From JAHELQ01 sp964491915 (GTDB lineage: Bacteria > Acidobacteriota > Aminicenantia > UBA2199): a stretch of 64,000 bases of DNA. Position 1 is the first letter of the stretch; the number at the start of each line of letters is the position of its first letter. Both the position numbers and the translations under genes were made by a program. This document shows, in pieces, positions 1 to 7,688 of this stretch. The notes beneath the pieces are model-generated. The model did no database searches, was not told where the DNA came from, and saw only the letters and a list, made by a program, of their open reading frames with translations. Where the stretch lies: positions 22,081 through 86,080 of the forward strand of contig CAZBHS010000020.1 in assembly GCA_964491915.1 (NCBI GenBank). Reading direction: 5' to 3'.

Positions 1-15
1 GATTCCCTATTTATA

Positions 16-1284
16 TTATTGGCCAGTAAACCGCTTCAAGACCAGGGAGCCATTCGTACCGCCAAACCCGAAAGAGTTGGACAGCACGTAATTCAACTCT
101 TTTTTTATCCCTTTATTTGGTGTGTAGTTCAGATCGCATTCTTCGTCAGGAATTTCGTAATTGATGGTCGGTGGAATGATGCTGTCTCTCAATGCCAGAG
201 CGGAAAAAATAGCTTCTATACCGCCGGTGGCGCCAAGGATATGCCCGGTCATCGACTTGGTGGAACTAATATTGACCGTGAATGCACTCTCGCCGAACAA
301 CCGTTTGATCGCATGAGTTTCAATTTTATCATTGAGTGGAGTCGATGTTCCATGCGCGTTGATGTAATCAATTTGATCAGGAGTAATTCCCGCGTCCTGA
401 ATCGCAAGCTTCATTGTCCTGTATGCACCTTCGGCTTCAGGGTCTGGAGCCGTCATATGGAAAGCGTCTCCGGCAAATCCAAATCCAACCACTTCGGCGT
501 AGATTTTAGCGCCTCTTTTCATAGCGTGCTCCAGATCTTCGAGCACCATGATGGCGGCGCCTTCCGCCACGATAAAACCATCGCGTTTTTTGTCGAAGGG
601 ACGACTCGCTTTTTCAGGCTCGTCATTACGTGTGGATAGCGCTTTCATTACAGAAAAACCGCCTACTCCAAGGGGGGTGATGGGATATTCGGAGCCGCCG
701 GCAACCATAATATCGGCATCCCCTATCTGGATGAGACGATAAGACTCGCCGATCGAATGGGTACTGGTAGCGCAGGCCGTACAATTCGCAAGGTTGGGAC
801 CTTTTAAACCCTGGTGAATCGATACCTGTCCGGCCGCAAGATTCGCGATTGCGGCAGGCAAAAAGAAAGGTGAAATTCTGCAGGGGCCGCGGTTCATCAA
901 AATTTCTTTTTGGGCTTCAATGGTGGAAATTCCACCGATTCCCGAACCTATATATACCCCAGCCCTCTCTTTTTCAGTCTCACTCAGTTTTAACCCAGCA
1001 TCTTTAATCGCCTCGTCTGAAGCGATGAGAGCGAATTGGATATACGGATCATACTTCCGAACCTCTTTACGGTCAAAATATGCCAGAGGATCGTAATCCT
1101 TGACCTCACCAGCAATCTGGGAAAGATACTCACTGGGATCGAAGTGGGTGATGCGAGCAATGCCGCTACGGCCATTCTGCACATTTTCCCAACTTTCCGG
1201 CGCTGTTTTACCCACGGCGGAAATAATTCCAATACCAGTAACAACCACCCTTCGGAGATTAATGGTCTTTTTTACAAATTCCAT
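16..1284 (-). CDS. fabF: beta-ketoacyl-ACP synthase II
   Basis: Condensing enzyme of cytosolic type II fatty-acid synthesis; it elongates acyl-ACP with malonyl-ACP. The 422 residues match the family's length. The thiolase-fold catalytic triad is visible: Cys171 in the TACATS motif, His311 in NAHGTSTPLND and His348 in STKSMTGH. The C-terminal GFGGTN motif is intact near the end. It is the last gene of the minus-strand operon, starting 3 nt after the acpP stop, so the two are surely cotranscribed. The FabF call rather than FabB rests on the His-His type active site context and the linkage to acpP. Confidence 0.97.
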   Translation of the reverse strand: MEFVKKTINLRRVVVTGIGIISAVGKTAPESWENVQNGRSGIARITHFDPSEYLSQIAGEVKDYDPLAYFDRKEVRKYDPYIQFALIASDEAIKDAGLKLSETEKERAGVYIGSGIGGISTIEAQKEILMNRGPCRISPFFLPAAIANLAAGQVSIHQGLKGPNLANCTACATSTHSIGESYRLIQIGDADIMVAGGSEYPITPLGVGGFSVMKALSTRNDEPEKASRPFDKKRDGFIVAEGAAIMVLEDLEHAMKRGAKIYAEVVGFGFAGDAFHMTAPDPEAEGAYRTMKLAIQDAGITPDQIDYINAHGTSTPLNDKIETHAIKRLFGESAFTVNISSTKSMTGHILGATGGIEAIFSALALRDSIIPPTINYEIPDEECDLNYTPNKGIKKELNYVLSNSFGFGGTNGSLVLKRFTGQ

Positions 1285-1287
1285 AAT

Positions 1288-1530
1288 TTATGATAATTGC
1301 GATACGATGAACTCTACGGCGGATCCGATTGTGGTCAACTTTTCAGCCTCTTCCTCAGGAATCTTCAGTTCGAATTCATCCTCTAAGGCCATGATCAATT
1401 CAACCTGATCCAGAGAATCAGCGCCCAGGTCTTCCACGAATTTAGCATCTGCTGTTACCTGATCTTCACCAACATTTAATTTCTCGGAAACCACGCCTTT
1501 AACCTTTGTCAAAATTTCTTCTCTTGTCAT
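1288..1530 (-). CDS. acpP: acyl carrier protein
   Basis: Small acidic 80-residue carrier that holds growing acyl chains on a phosphopantetheine arm. The attachment serine is Ser39 in the LGADSLD motif, followed by the acidic helix II (VELIMALEDEFEL) that docks FabF, FabG and PlsX. A strong GGAGG-type ribosome site lies just upstream of the ATG. It sits 95 nt downstream of fabG and 3 nt upstream of fabF. The 95-nt gap is the largest in the operon and may hold an internal promoter or processing site, but I cannot identify one with confidence. Confidence 0.98.
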   Translation of the reverse strand: MTREEILTKVKGVVSEKLNVGEDQVTADAKFVEDLGADSLDQVELIMALEDEFELKIPEEEAEKLTTIGSAVEFIVSQLS

Positions 1531-1625
1531 TTAATCCTCCTCTAAGGTTTTTTAACTTTACCTTACGGTATTTATATTATGTGAAAAATACAACTTATTG
1601 CCTGTACGTTTAAAAGCCGACCTGA

Positions 1626-2366
1626 TTAAATCAACAAACCGCCGGACACATTAATGGTTGTGCCGGTTATATATGAACCAGCCGGAGAAATCAGGAAGCA
1701 AACCGCTTCTGCGATATCATCCGGCGTGCCGGCTCTTTTCAGCGGAATCTGCTGCATGTAATCGTCTTTGACTTTATCCGATAATGTCTCGGTCATTTCA
1801 GTCATTATAAAGCCGGGAGCCACAGCGTTCACCGTTATATTCCTCCGTCCCAATTCTCTTGCCATCGACTTTGTCAATGCGATGAGACCGGCTTTGGACG
1901 CAGCGTAATTCCCCTGTCCCATGGTGCCCAGGAGACCGCTCACCGACGCGATGTTTACAATTCTCCCGAACCGCTGTTTCATCATTTCTTTAGCGGCAAC
2001 CTGAGAACACAGGAACGCGCCTTTCAAGTTGATACTCAAGACTTTGTCCCAGTCATCCTCGGACATCCTGATAGAAAGGTTATCCCGGGTAATTCCCGCG
2101 TTATTCACCAGAAAGTCTATCGAGCCGAACTCCGCAACCGTTTTTTGGATCAATGTTTCGACATCTTGTTTGTTTGAGACATCGGTTTTGACAGCTAAAG
2201 TCTTTACGCCCAACCCGGCGAGTTCAGCAGCCGTTTTTTCAGCCTCTTCAATCAAGATATCAGAAATCACGACATTAAATCCTTTTTCAGCGAACTTCCG
2301 GGCGATTCCTTTGCCGATGCCCCGGGCAGCTCCGGTTACAATTACATTTTTGTATTTATCATACAT
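1626..2366 (-). CDS. fabG: 3-oxoacyl-ACP reductase
   Basis: NADPH-dependent reductase of the fatty-acid elongation cycle, a classical short-chain dehydrogenase of 246 residues. Visible features are the cofactor loop TGAARGIG at residues 11-18, the NNAG motif near 88-91, catalytic Ser141 in NIASVSG, and Tyr154/Lys158 in YAASK. The C-terminal INVSGG motif typical of FabG is present. The start ATG overlaps the plsX stop by one base (TAATG), which indicates translational coupling. In many genomes fabH and fabD lie between plsX and fabG; here they are absent. Confidence 0.96.
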   Translation of the reverse strand: MYDKYKNVIVTGAARGIGKGIARKFAEKGFNVVISDILIEEAEKTAAELAGLGVKTLAVKTDVSNKQDVETLIQKTVAEFGSIDFLVNNAGITRDNLSIRMSEDDWDKVLSINLKGAFLCSQVAAKEMMKQRFGRIVNIASVSGLLGTMGQGNYAASKAGLIALTKSMARELGRRNITVNAVAPGFIMTEMTETLSDKVKDDYMQQIPLKRAGTPDDIAEAVCFLISPAGSYITGTTINVSGGLLI

Positions 2367-3406
2367 TATTTGATCTCCCTCAAGACATCCTGAATCGATT
2401 TCATTTCTTCTGAAATCTTTGTGAGAACGTCTTCCTCGATGAACTTTCGACTCAGGTGGATTGCATTTTTTATAGCGCGGGCATTTGAACGACCATGGCC
2501 GATGATGACGATACCATCTACGCCTAAAAGAAGGGCTCCTCCGTACTCGGCGTAATCCATTTTCTTTTTGATCCGCTTGAGAGATCTTTTCAGGAAGAAG
2601 AAACCTATCTTTGACAATAGACTTTCCATAATCTCCCGCTTCAACATAGACAGCATCACATCCACGACACCCTCGGCCACCTTCAATGTCACATTTCCGG
2701 TAAATCCATCCGTGACGATTAAATCGGCCTCGCCGATATACGCATCCCTACCTTCAATGTTTCCAATGAAATTAATATCCAGGGATTTTAATATCGCATG
2801 GGTGCTTTTTATCAACTCATTCCCTTTAACCTCTTCCTCTCCGATACTCATCAAAGCGATTCGGGGATTCTTGATTCCCTGGACAAACTCCAGGTAAACC
2901 TTGCCCATCAAGGCAAACTGCACGAGGTTTTTGGGCTTGGGATCCACATTGGCCCCGACGTCCATCAATAAAGAATTCCCTTTCAGTGTGGGGATCATGA
3001 GAGCAAGAGCAGGCCGGTCAATAAACTTTAGAGGTCCCAGAACCGTTTTGGACAACGCCATTACCGCTCCGGTGTTTCCGGCGGAGATCATCGCCTGGGC
3101 CCCATTGCTTTTTACCAGATCCAACGCTTTTTTGATCGACGTCTGCTCTCTTTTGCGCCAATAGGAAAAGAAGTGTTCCCGCATCGAAATTTGCTCCAGA
3201 GCGTCCACAATCTGGATAGCGTCGGCTGCGGGATATTTATACTTCTTTAGTTCCTTCCGGATTTCTTTCTCTTTTCCGACCAAAACAACCCCTACGCTTC
3301 CGGCTGCTTTGTCATTCTCCTTGAGATAATCAATAACGCCTTCGATCACTACATCAGGGGCGTGATCGCCACCCATAGCATCTACGGCTACCTGCAAAGT
3401 CTTCAT
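2366..3406 (-). CDS. plsX: phosphate acyltransferase PlsX
   Basis: Converts acyl-ACP to acyl-phosphate, the acyl donor for PlsY in phospholipid synthesis; a peripheral membrane enzyme. The 346 residues begin with the family signature VAVDAMGGDHAP and contain the conserved SAGNTGA and LMDVGAN motifs and the later DGFTGNV motif. It lies 3 nt downstream of rpmF and overlaps fabG by one base, the usual rpmF-plsX-fab order. This places membrane lipid supply under the same promoter as a ribosomal protein. Confidence 0.97.
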   Translation of the reverse strand: MKTLQVAVDAMGGDHAPDVVIEGVIDYLKENDKAAGSVGVVLVGKEKEIRKELKKYKYPAADAIQIVDALEQISMREHFFSYWRKREQTSIKKALDLVKSNGAQAMISAGNTGAVMALSKTVLGPLKFIDRPALALMIPTLKGNSLLMDVGANVDPKPKNLVQFALMGKVYLEFVQGIKNPRIALMSIGEEEVKGNELIKSTHAILKSLDINFIGNIEGRDAYIGEADLIVTDGFTGNVTLKVAEGVVDVMLSMLKREIMESLLSKIGFFFLKRSLKRIKKKMDYAEYGGALLLGVDGIVIIGHGRSNARAIKNAIHLSRKFIEEDVLTKISEEMKSIQDVLREIK

Positions 3407-3409
3407 TGA

Positions 3410-3592
3410 TTAATCTTCTTCTCCGACAGTCACTTTTCTACCGTCATAGTACCCGCAACTCTTACAAATTCTGTGGGGTAATTTCGGCTCGTTACAATTT
3501 GGACACACCGATAGACCTTCCACGCTCAACGCATGATGAGATCTCCGTTTATGTGTTCTTTGATGAGAATGTCTTCTTTTTGGGAGTGCCAT
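3410..3592 (-). CDS. rpmF: 50S ribosomal protein L32, zinc-binding form
   Basis: A 60-residue basic ribosomal protein. The start MALPKRRHSHQR is typical of L32. Cys30, Cys33, Cys43 and Cys46 form two CxxC pairs of the zinc-ribbon (C+) type, so this is the zinc-requiring paralogue form rather than the Cys-free one. It lies 3 nt from yceD and 3 nt from plsX in the standard yceD-rpmF-plsX arrangement. Confidence 0.97.
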   Translation of the reverse strand: MALPKRRHSHQRTHKRRSHHALSVEGLSVCPNCNEPKLPHRICKSCGYYDGRKVTVGEED

Positions 3593-3595
3593 AAT

Positions 3596-4105
3596 TCACC
3601 TCTTAATTTTATTAAACAATATATTCAACTCATTGACTGAATTTTCACAATTACATTGCCCGCGATTCAAATTAATTCCACAATTAACGCAAATCCCCTT
3701 ACAATCGGGCGTACAAAGGGGGGCGTACGGAATAAAAAGATTGACCTGTTCCATCAGAAACTTGATCAAATTTATTTTCTGATCTTCATAGAAAATATAT
3801 TCAATTTCTTCGTCATTTAACGAGATATTGTTGGAGGTTACCAGATTGGATGGGAACAATACCACATCGAAATGCGAATTCACTTTAAACTCGAATTCCT
3901 CCAGGCAACGCGCGCAAGGCAAAGAGACAGCGGTATTGATGTATCCCTTTGCGTTGATCTGATTGCCGCTCCGCATGAAGCGCACATCATAATCTAAGTC
4001 TTCCAGGAAAAAGCTGCCTTCCTCCACCAACAGATTCTCGTCAAGAGAGATACTGTCGGCAATGGAAAGCCCCTTCTCACCGATGTTATTTGTATCAATG
4101 AACAT
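3596..4105 (-). CDS. yceD: YceD/DUF177 family protein
   Basis: A 169-residue member of the YceD (DUF177) family, which is almost always encoded just before rpmF and is linked in E. coli and plants to 23S rRNA accumulation. The C-terminal half has the family Cys pattern: a CARCL motif near residues 65-70, then CTPDCKGICVNCG, then CNC near 150, probably a metal-binding knuckle. It is the first gene of the lipid/ribosome operon, downstream of the promoter at 4153-4181. The call is firm, the exact molecular role is not. Confidence 0.9.
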   Translation of the reverse strand: MFIDTNNIGEKGLSIADSISLDENLLVEEGSFFLEDLDYDVRFMRSGNQINAKGYINTAVSLPCARCLEEFEFKVNSHFDVVLFPSNLVTSNNISLNDEEIEYIFYEDQKINLIKFLMEQVNLFIPYAPLCTPDCKGICVNCGINLNRGQCNCENSVNELNILFNKIKR

Positions 4106-4152
4106 TTTCTTGCCTTAAAACTCTGGATTTAGAAAAGCTTATACAGACTCAC

Positions 4153-4181
4153 TTTTTAACATATTTCTACTATAAAGTCAA
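4153..4181 (-). promoter_or_regulatory. probable sigma70 promoter of the yceD-fabF operon
   Basis: On the minus strand a TTGACT -35 box (4176-4181) is separated by 17 bp from TAAAAA (4153-4158, 4 of 6 consensus). The predicted start is about 40 nt upstream of the yceD ATG. The -10 is weak, so the exact site is uncertain. The 230-bp stretch from 4106 to 4336 otherwise holds only this and the opposing promoter. Confidence 0.5.
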
Positions 4182-4286
4182 GAAATCCATGGTTTTTGCC
4201 AAATTCATCCACACAAGAAAGTGCAAAATTATAATTTACTTGATAAAATCTTTACCAGCCGGTCCGCCGACTCTACCTCAAAAAAT

Positions 4287-4315
4287 TTGACAACCGAGTG
4301 TTTTTTTTTTATAAT
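4287..4315 (+). promoter_or_regulatory. consensus sigma70 promoter
   Basis: Perfect TTGACA (4287-4292), 17-bp spacer ending in a T-run, perfect TATAAT (4310-4315). Predicted transcription start is near 4322. This rules out the upstream GTG at 4298 as start of the following gene and supports the ATG at 4337. Confidence 0.85.
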
Positions 4316-4336
4316 TTTTTATCTGATGGTGCTAAA

Positions 4337-5191
4337 ATGAAATCTCTAGTAAGAAAATATTTTCCACGGTCGCTTCAATCCTGGTTGCGCCGATTGTATT
4401 ATCATATTCCTCTATTTCGAAAATTGTACTATTTGCCGGTCGACTTTTTGGAAACCCTTTTGGGCAAACGAGGAAAAAACACCCCCCCCAGATCGCTGAT
4501 ATTTATAGGCGACAGCCATTTCGAGGAAACAGGTAAAGAGTTTTTCAATTATTTCAAGCAAATCGGAAATCTAAAGCCAAACGAAACAGTACTCGAAATC
4601 GGTTGCGGAATCGGACGGATGGCTTTACCTTTGACAAATTATCTTACAGACGGTCGTTATGAAGGGATTGATATCGTCGAGGAGGGGATCGATTGGTGCC
4701 GGAAAAATATTTCCGCGAAATATCCAAATTTTCGCTTCCAACTGGCAGATATCCATAACGCCCTGTATAATCCTAAGGGAACGGAAAACGCCGCCGGTTA
4801 CCGATTTCCGTTTGAAGACAAGACATTCGACTTTGTCTTCTTAACCTCCGTGTTTACTCATATGGTCTTACCGGAGGTAGACAATTACGTCGCGGAAATA
4901 TCCAGAATCTTAAAAAAAGGGGGCCGGTGCTTCGCTACTTTTTTCCTCGTGGATGAAACGGCAAAAAAATTTGTAAATAAAAAAGATTGTAGATTCGCCG
5001 AGAAATACGATGGCTGCCAGGTGATCGACAAAAACATCCCGGAGGCCAGCATCGCGTTTGAAGAGGATATCATACGGGAACGATTCGAACGGCATGGTTT
5101 GGGCATAAAAAACCCCATCCATTACGGATCATGGGCTCGAAGAAAAAAATATCTCTCGTCCCAGGATATCATCCTGGCAATCAAACGTTAG
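4337..5191 (+). CDS. class I SAM-dependent methyltransferase
   Basis: A 284-residue protein with a basic N-terminal segment of about 55 residues and then a Rossmann methyltransferase domain. Motif I is ETVLEIGCGIGRM, the acidic end of beta-2 is GIDIVEEGI, and the motif IV region reads FDFVFLTSVFTHM, typical of the Methyltransf_11/25 type. The substrate is not deducible. I chose ATG 4337 because a perfect promoter places the transcript start near 4322. Its 3' end overlaps the convergent transglutaminase-like gene by 4 nt. The N-terminal part resembles the extension of glycan- or polyketide-associated methyltransferases, a weak hint only. Confidence 0.85.
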   Translation: MKSLVRKYFPRSLQSWLRRLYYHIPLFRKLYYLPVDFLETLLGKRGKNTPPRSLIFIGDSHFEETGKEFFNYFKQIGNLKPNETVLEIGCGIGRMALPLTNYLTDGRYEGIDIVEEGIDWCRKNISAKYPNFRFQLADIHNALYNPKGTENAAGYRFPFEDKTFDFVFLTSVFTHMVLPEVDNYVAEISRILKKGGRCFATFFLVDETAKKFVNKKDCRFAEKYDGCQVIDKNIPEASIAFEEDIIRERFERHGLGIKNPIHYGSWARRKKYLSSQDIILAIKR

Positions 5192-6297
5192 AGGGAAAGT
5201 TTCAATTCATTCACGCAACCAAAGCGGTCGTACATGTTGACAGGCGCAACTAAAACAGTGGAAATACCGTCCTTTTTGTTCGCCTTGAATAAATTCCCCT
5301 GGATACGGTCCCAGCTTTTACCATTATCAACGCTAACGGCGAAACCTTTAAAATTAGGCATTGAACCGTCGTTATAGAAACTCAGAATAACGGAATTCCC
5401 GTTATCGACGACTTCATATTCCACCCGCGCCCAATTGCGGTCAAAATACAGATCCTCCAATCTAGTGGTAATATGGATGTAGGGGATTTTCATCCCGGTT
5501 CCCAAAAACCGCTCATTGGTATATTGATCTTTGTAAAACAAAAACATCAAAAAACGGTCCTGTACCGACAGCGGCTTTGAATGTCGCATCAAATCGGACC
5601 GGAGGCTAACGGCAAAATTTGCGTATAATTCGATTTTTTTGGGACCGAGATTCTCGTGGGGAGCCACAGTCGATCGAGCGACCACCTTTCGCAGAGCGTC
5701 GCCGAATAACCCCTCCCGTATTTCATAAGCGTTCAGGGGGATGTTCGTTTCAGCGTCCTCATAATAAATATCTTGATCCGCATCCAATACAATCCATTTT
5801 TTGTGTGAATCCAGCCAGGCTTCCACCACAAAATGACTGGTATTCTGATTACTCCAGAGCTCAACATAGCGGACGGAGAAAAATCCCATGGATTTGAGAA
5901 CATCCGCCAGAACATACGAGTACTGGCCGCAGAAACCGCCGGTTTTACCGGACCGGATATCGCTCAAGATATCGATGCCGTTACTCAAGGGATATGGATC
6001 GGGAACCGAATGCTTCCATTGGCTATGGGTCCAGTGGCACAACATCACATACATATCGAATTGATTTGCCGCATCGAGATCCTTGTAATCCTCGGCATCC
6101 CTCAAAGCAAACAATTTTTCTTCTTTCCAATGCTCGTAAATAAAATCGAAATTGCCGGTTACAATCGAATCCTTCTGTACTTCTACATAAGACTTTCTCG
6201 GTAGAAGAACAATCGTAGCGAGAATTGCAATCAAAGCCGCAACCCCTATCAACAACGGATACAGCCATTTTATTTTTCGTTTCTCTTCACTCATCAT
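5188..6297 (-). CDS. membrane-anchored transglutaminase-like protein
   Basis: A 369-residue protein with one N-terminal membrane helix (about residues 12-32), so most of it should face the periplasm. A papain-like transglutaminase core follows, with triad candidates Cys123 in GGFCGQYS, His155 in TSHFVVEAW and Asp172 in WIVLDAD. Bacterial members are usually peptidases or cross-linking enzymes rather than true transglutaminases. The C-terminal half (about 230-369) is beta-rich and unassigned. The gene begins 6 nt after miaB ends and may be read with it. ATG 6297 and 6294 are both possible starts. Substrate unknown. Confidence 0.75.
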   Translation of the reverse strand: MMSEEKRKIKWLYPLLIGVAALIAILATIVLLPRKSYVEVQKDSIVTGNFDFIYEHWKEEKLFALRDAEDYKDLDAANQFDMYVMLCHWTHSQWKHSVPDPYPLSNGIDILSDIRSGKTGGFCGQYSYVLADVLKSMGFFSVRYVELWSNQNTSHFVVEAWLDSHKKWIVLDADQDIYYEDAETNIPLNAYEIREGLFGDALRKVVARSTVAPHENLGPKKIELYANFAVSLRSDLMRHSKPLSVQDRFLMFLFYKDQYTNERFLGTGMKIPYIHITTRLEDLYFDRNWARVEYEVVDNGNSVILSFYNDGSMPNFKGFAVSVDNGKSWDRIQGNLFKANKKDGISTVLVAPVNMYDRFGCVNELKLSL

Positions 6298-6303
6298 CCC
6301 TGC

Positions 6304-7593
6304 TTATTTTAATTCAGTCCCCCGCAATGAATAAGGACCGACTCGTTCCACTTTTACCTGTGTAAACCGTCCCTTAGGCGTAGCGGAGGCAAAATTCACA
6401 ACCCGATAACTTTCGGTGCGGCCAATCACTTCCCCGGGGGCTTTAGGATTCGCTTCGGTGACCAATACCTCAACAGTCTCGCCGATCAGTCGCCGGTTAT
6501 TTTTCAATTGAATATCCCGCTGCAATTGTTGCAGCTCATACAAGCGTTCTTTCTTCTGAGCCAACGGCAAATTATCTTCCATAGCCAACGCCTTGGTGTG
6601 TTTCCGGGGGGAGTATATAAACGAGAAGATGGATTCATATTCTACATTTTCCAGCAACGATAATGTAAGGCGGAAGTCATGGTCTGTCTCTCCGGGGAAG
6701 CCCACGATAAAATCGGCGCTGAACCGAATGTCCGGCATATGGCGTCTGAATTTTTTGATCATGTCAAGGTATTGAGGGCGGGTGTACCGGCGGTTCATCT
6801 TTTTTAACACCCTGGTGGAACCGGCCTGGGCGGGAAAGTGTATATGCCGGGCAATACGCCGGTGCTCTTTCATCACGGCAATGAGTTCCCGATCAAAATA
6901 ACCGGGATACGAGGTGATGAAGCGAATCCAACGAACATCCACCTGCTCGCCCATAGCGGCCAGCAGCTCCGGGAATTGCATGCCGCTGGCGGGATCCTGC
7001 CAATTGTTGACGTTCTGCCCCAAGAGGATGATCTCCTGGAAGCCGTTGTCCGCCAGCAACCGGGCCTCTTCCATAATCTTAGCGAAGGGGCGGTGCTTCT
7101 CCCGGCCGCGGGTGAAGGGAACGATACAATAGGAACAAAAGTTATCGCACCCTTCCATGATTGAGATATAGCCGGTCACCCGGCTATCCCTGGCCGCCAG
7201 TCCCGGAGTGATATCGTTCCATTGATGGGAAAATTCGGCCCTGACCCCCCGCTTGTTTTCCTGGAGAATATCGTCCAACACATCATCGATCCAATAGTAT
7301 TGATGCGTGCCCACGACAAAATCCACCGCGCGGTTTTTTTTGAGAATGTTCTCCCGTTCAGATTGGGCGACACAGCCGGCTACGATAATCCTCTTCTCAC
7401 GGGGCAAACGTCCGATATAGGAAAAAATCTTCTCCTGCGCTTTTTCACGAACCGCGCAACTATTCAACACCACAAGATCGGCGTCTTCATCATTGTCGCT
7501 GGCGAAAAGGCCTTTCTGTTCAAGAATGTGCCGCATCTTCTCAGAATCGCTCACATTCATCTGACAACCAAAGGTTTTAATATAAAATTTCAT
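6304..7593 (-). CDS. miaB: tRNA-2-methylthio-N6-dimethylallyladenosine synthase
   Basis: Radical-SAM methylthiotransferase that modifies A37 of tRNAs reading UNN codons. The N-terminal cluster cysteines are Cys10 (GCQMN), Cys46 (NSCAVRE) and Cys74 (VAGCVAQ). The radical-SAM CxxxCxxC is Cys149, Cys153 and Cys156. A C-terminal TRAM domain starts near residue 365, ending with the FTQVKVERVGPYSLRG stretch. The 429-residue length is normal. The GRTESYRVV motif favours MiaB over RimO or MtaB. It has its own likely promoter and is followed closely by the transglutaminase-like gene. Confidence 0.95.
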   Translation of the reverse strand: MKFYIKTFGCQMNVSDSEKMRHILEQKGLFASDNDEDADLVVLNSCAVREKAQEKIFSYIGRLPREKRIIVAGCVAQSERENILKKNRAVDFVVGTHQYYWIDDVLDDILQENKRGVRAEFSHQWNDITPGLAARDSRVTGYISIMEGCDNFCSYCIVPFTRGREKHRPFAKIMEEARLLADNGFQEIILLGQNVNNWQDPASGMQFPELLAAMGEQVDVRWIRFITSYPGYFDRELIAVMKEHRRIARHIHFPAQAGSTRVLKKMNRRYTRPQYLDMIKKFRRHMPDIRFSADFIVGFPGETDHDFRLTLSLLENVEYESIFSFIYSPRKHTKALAMEDNLPLAQKKERLYELQQLQRDIQLKNNRRLIGETVEVLVTEANPKAPGEVIGRTESYRVVNFASATPKGRFTQVKVERVGPYSLRGTELK

Positions 7594-7644
7594 TTATCTC
7601 TGCATTCACCTTATTTTCTCGATAATCCGGATGACCGGGATATT

Positions 7645-7673
7645 ATTCTAACTAAAATCCAATGTTATTGCAA
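7645..7673 (-). promoter_or_regulatory. possible promoter of miaB
   Basis: Minus-strand TTGCAA (7668-7673), 17-bp spacer, TAGAAT (7645-7650). It lies in the 95-bp gap between pbpC and miaB, giving a leader of about 45 nt. The -35 matches 4 of 6 and the -10 matches 5 of 6, so it is moderately supported. Confidence 0.45.
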
Positions 7674-7688
7674 GTGACTGCCGGAGTA

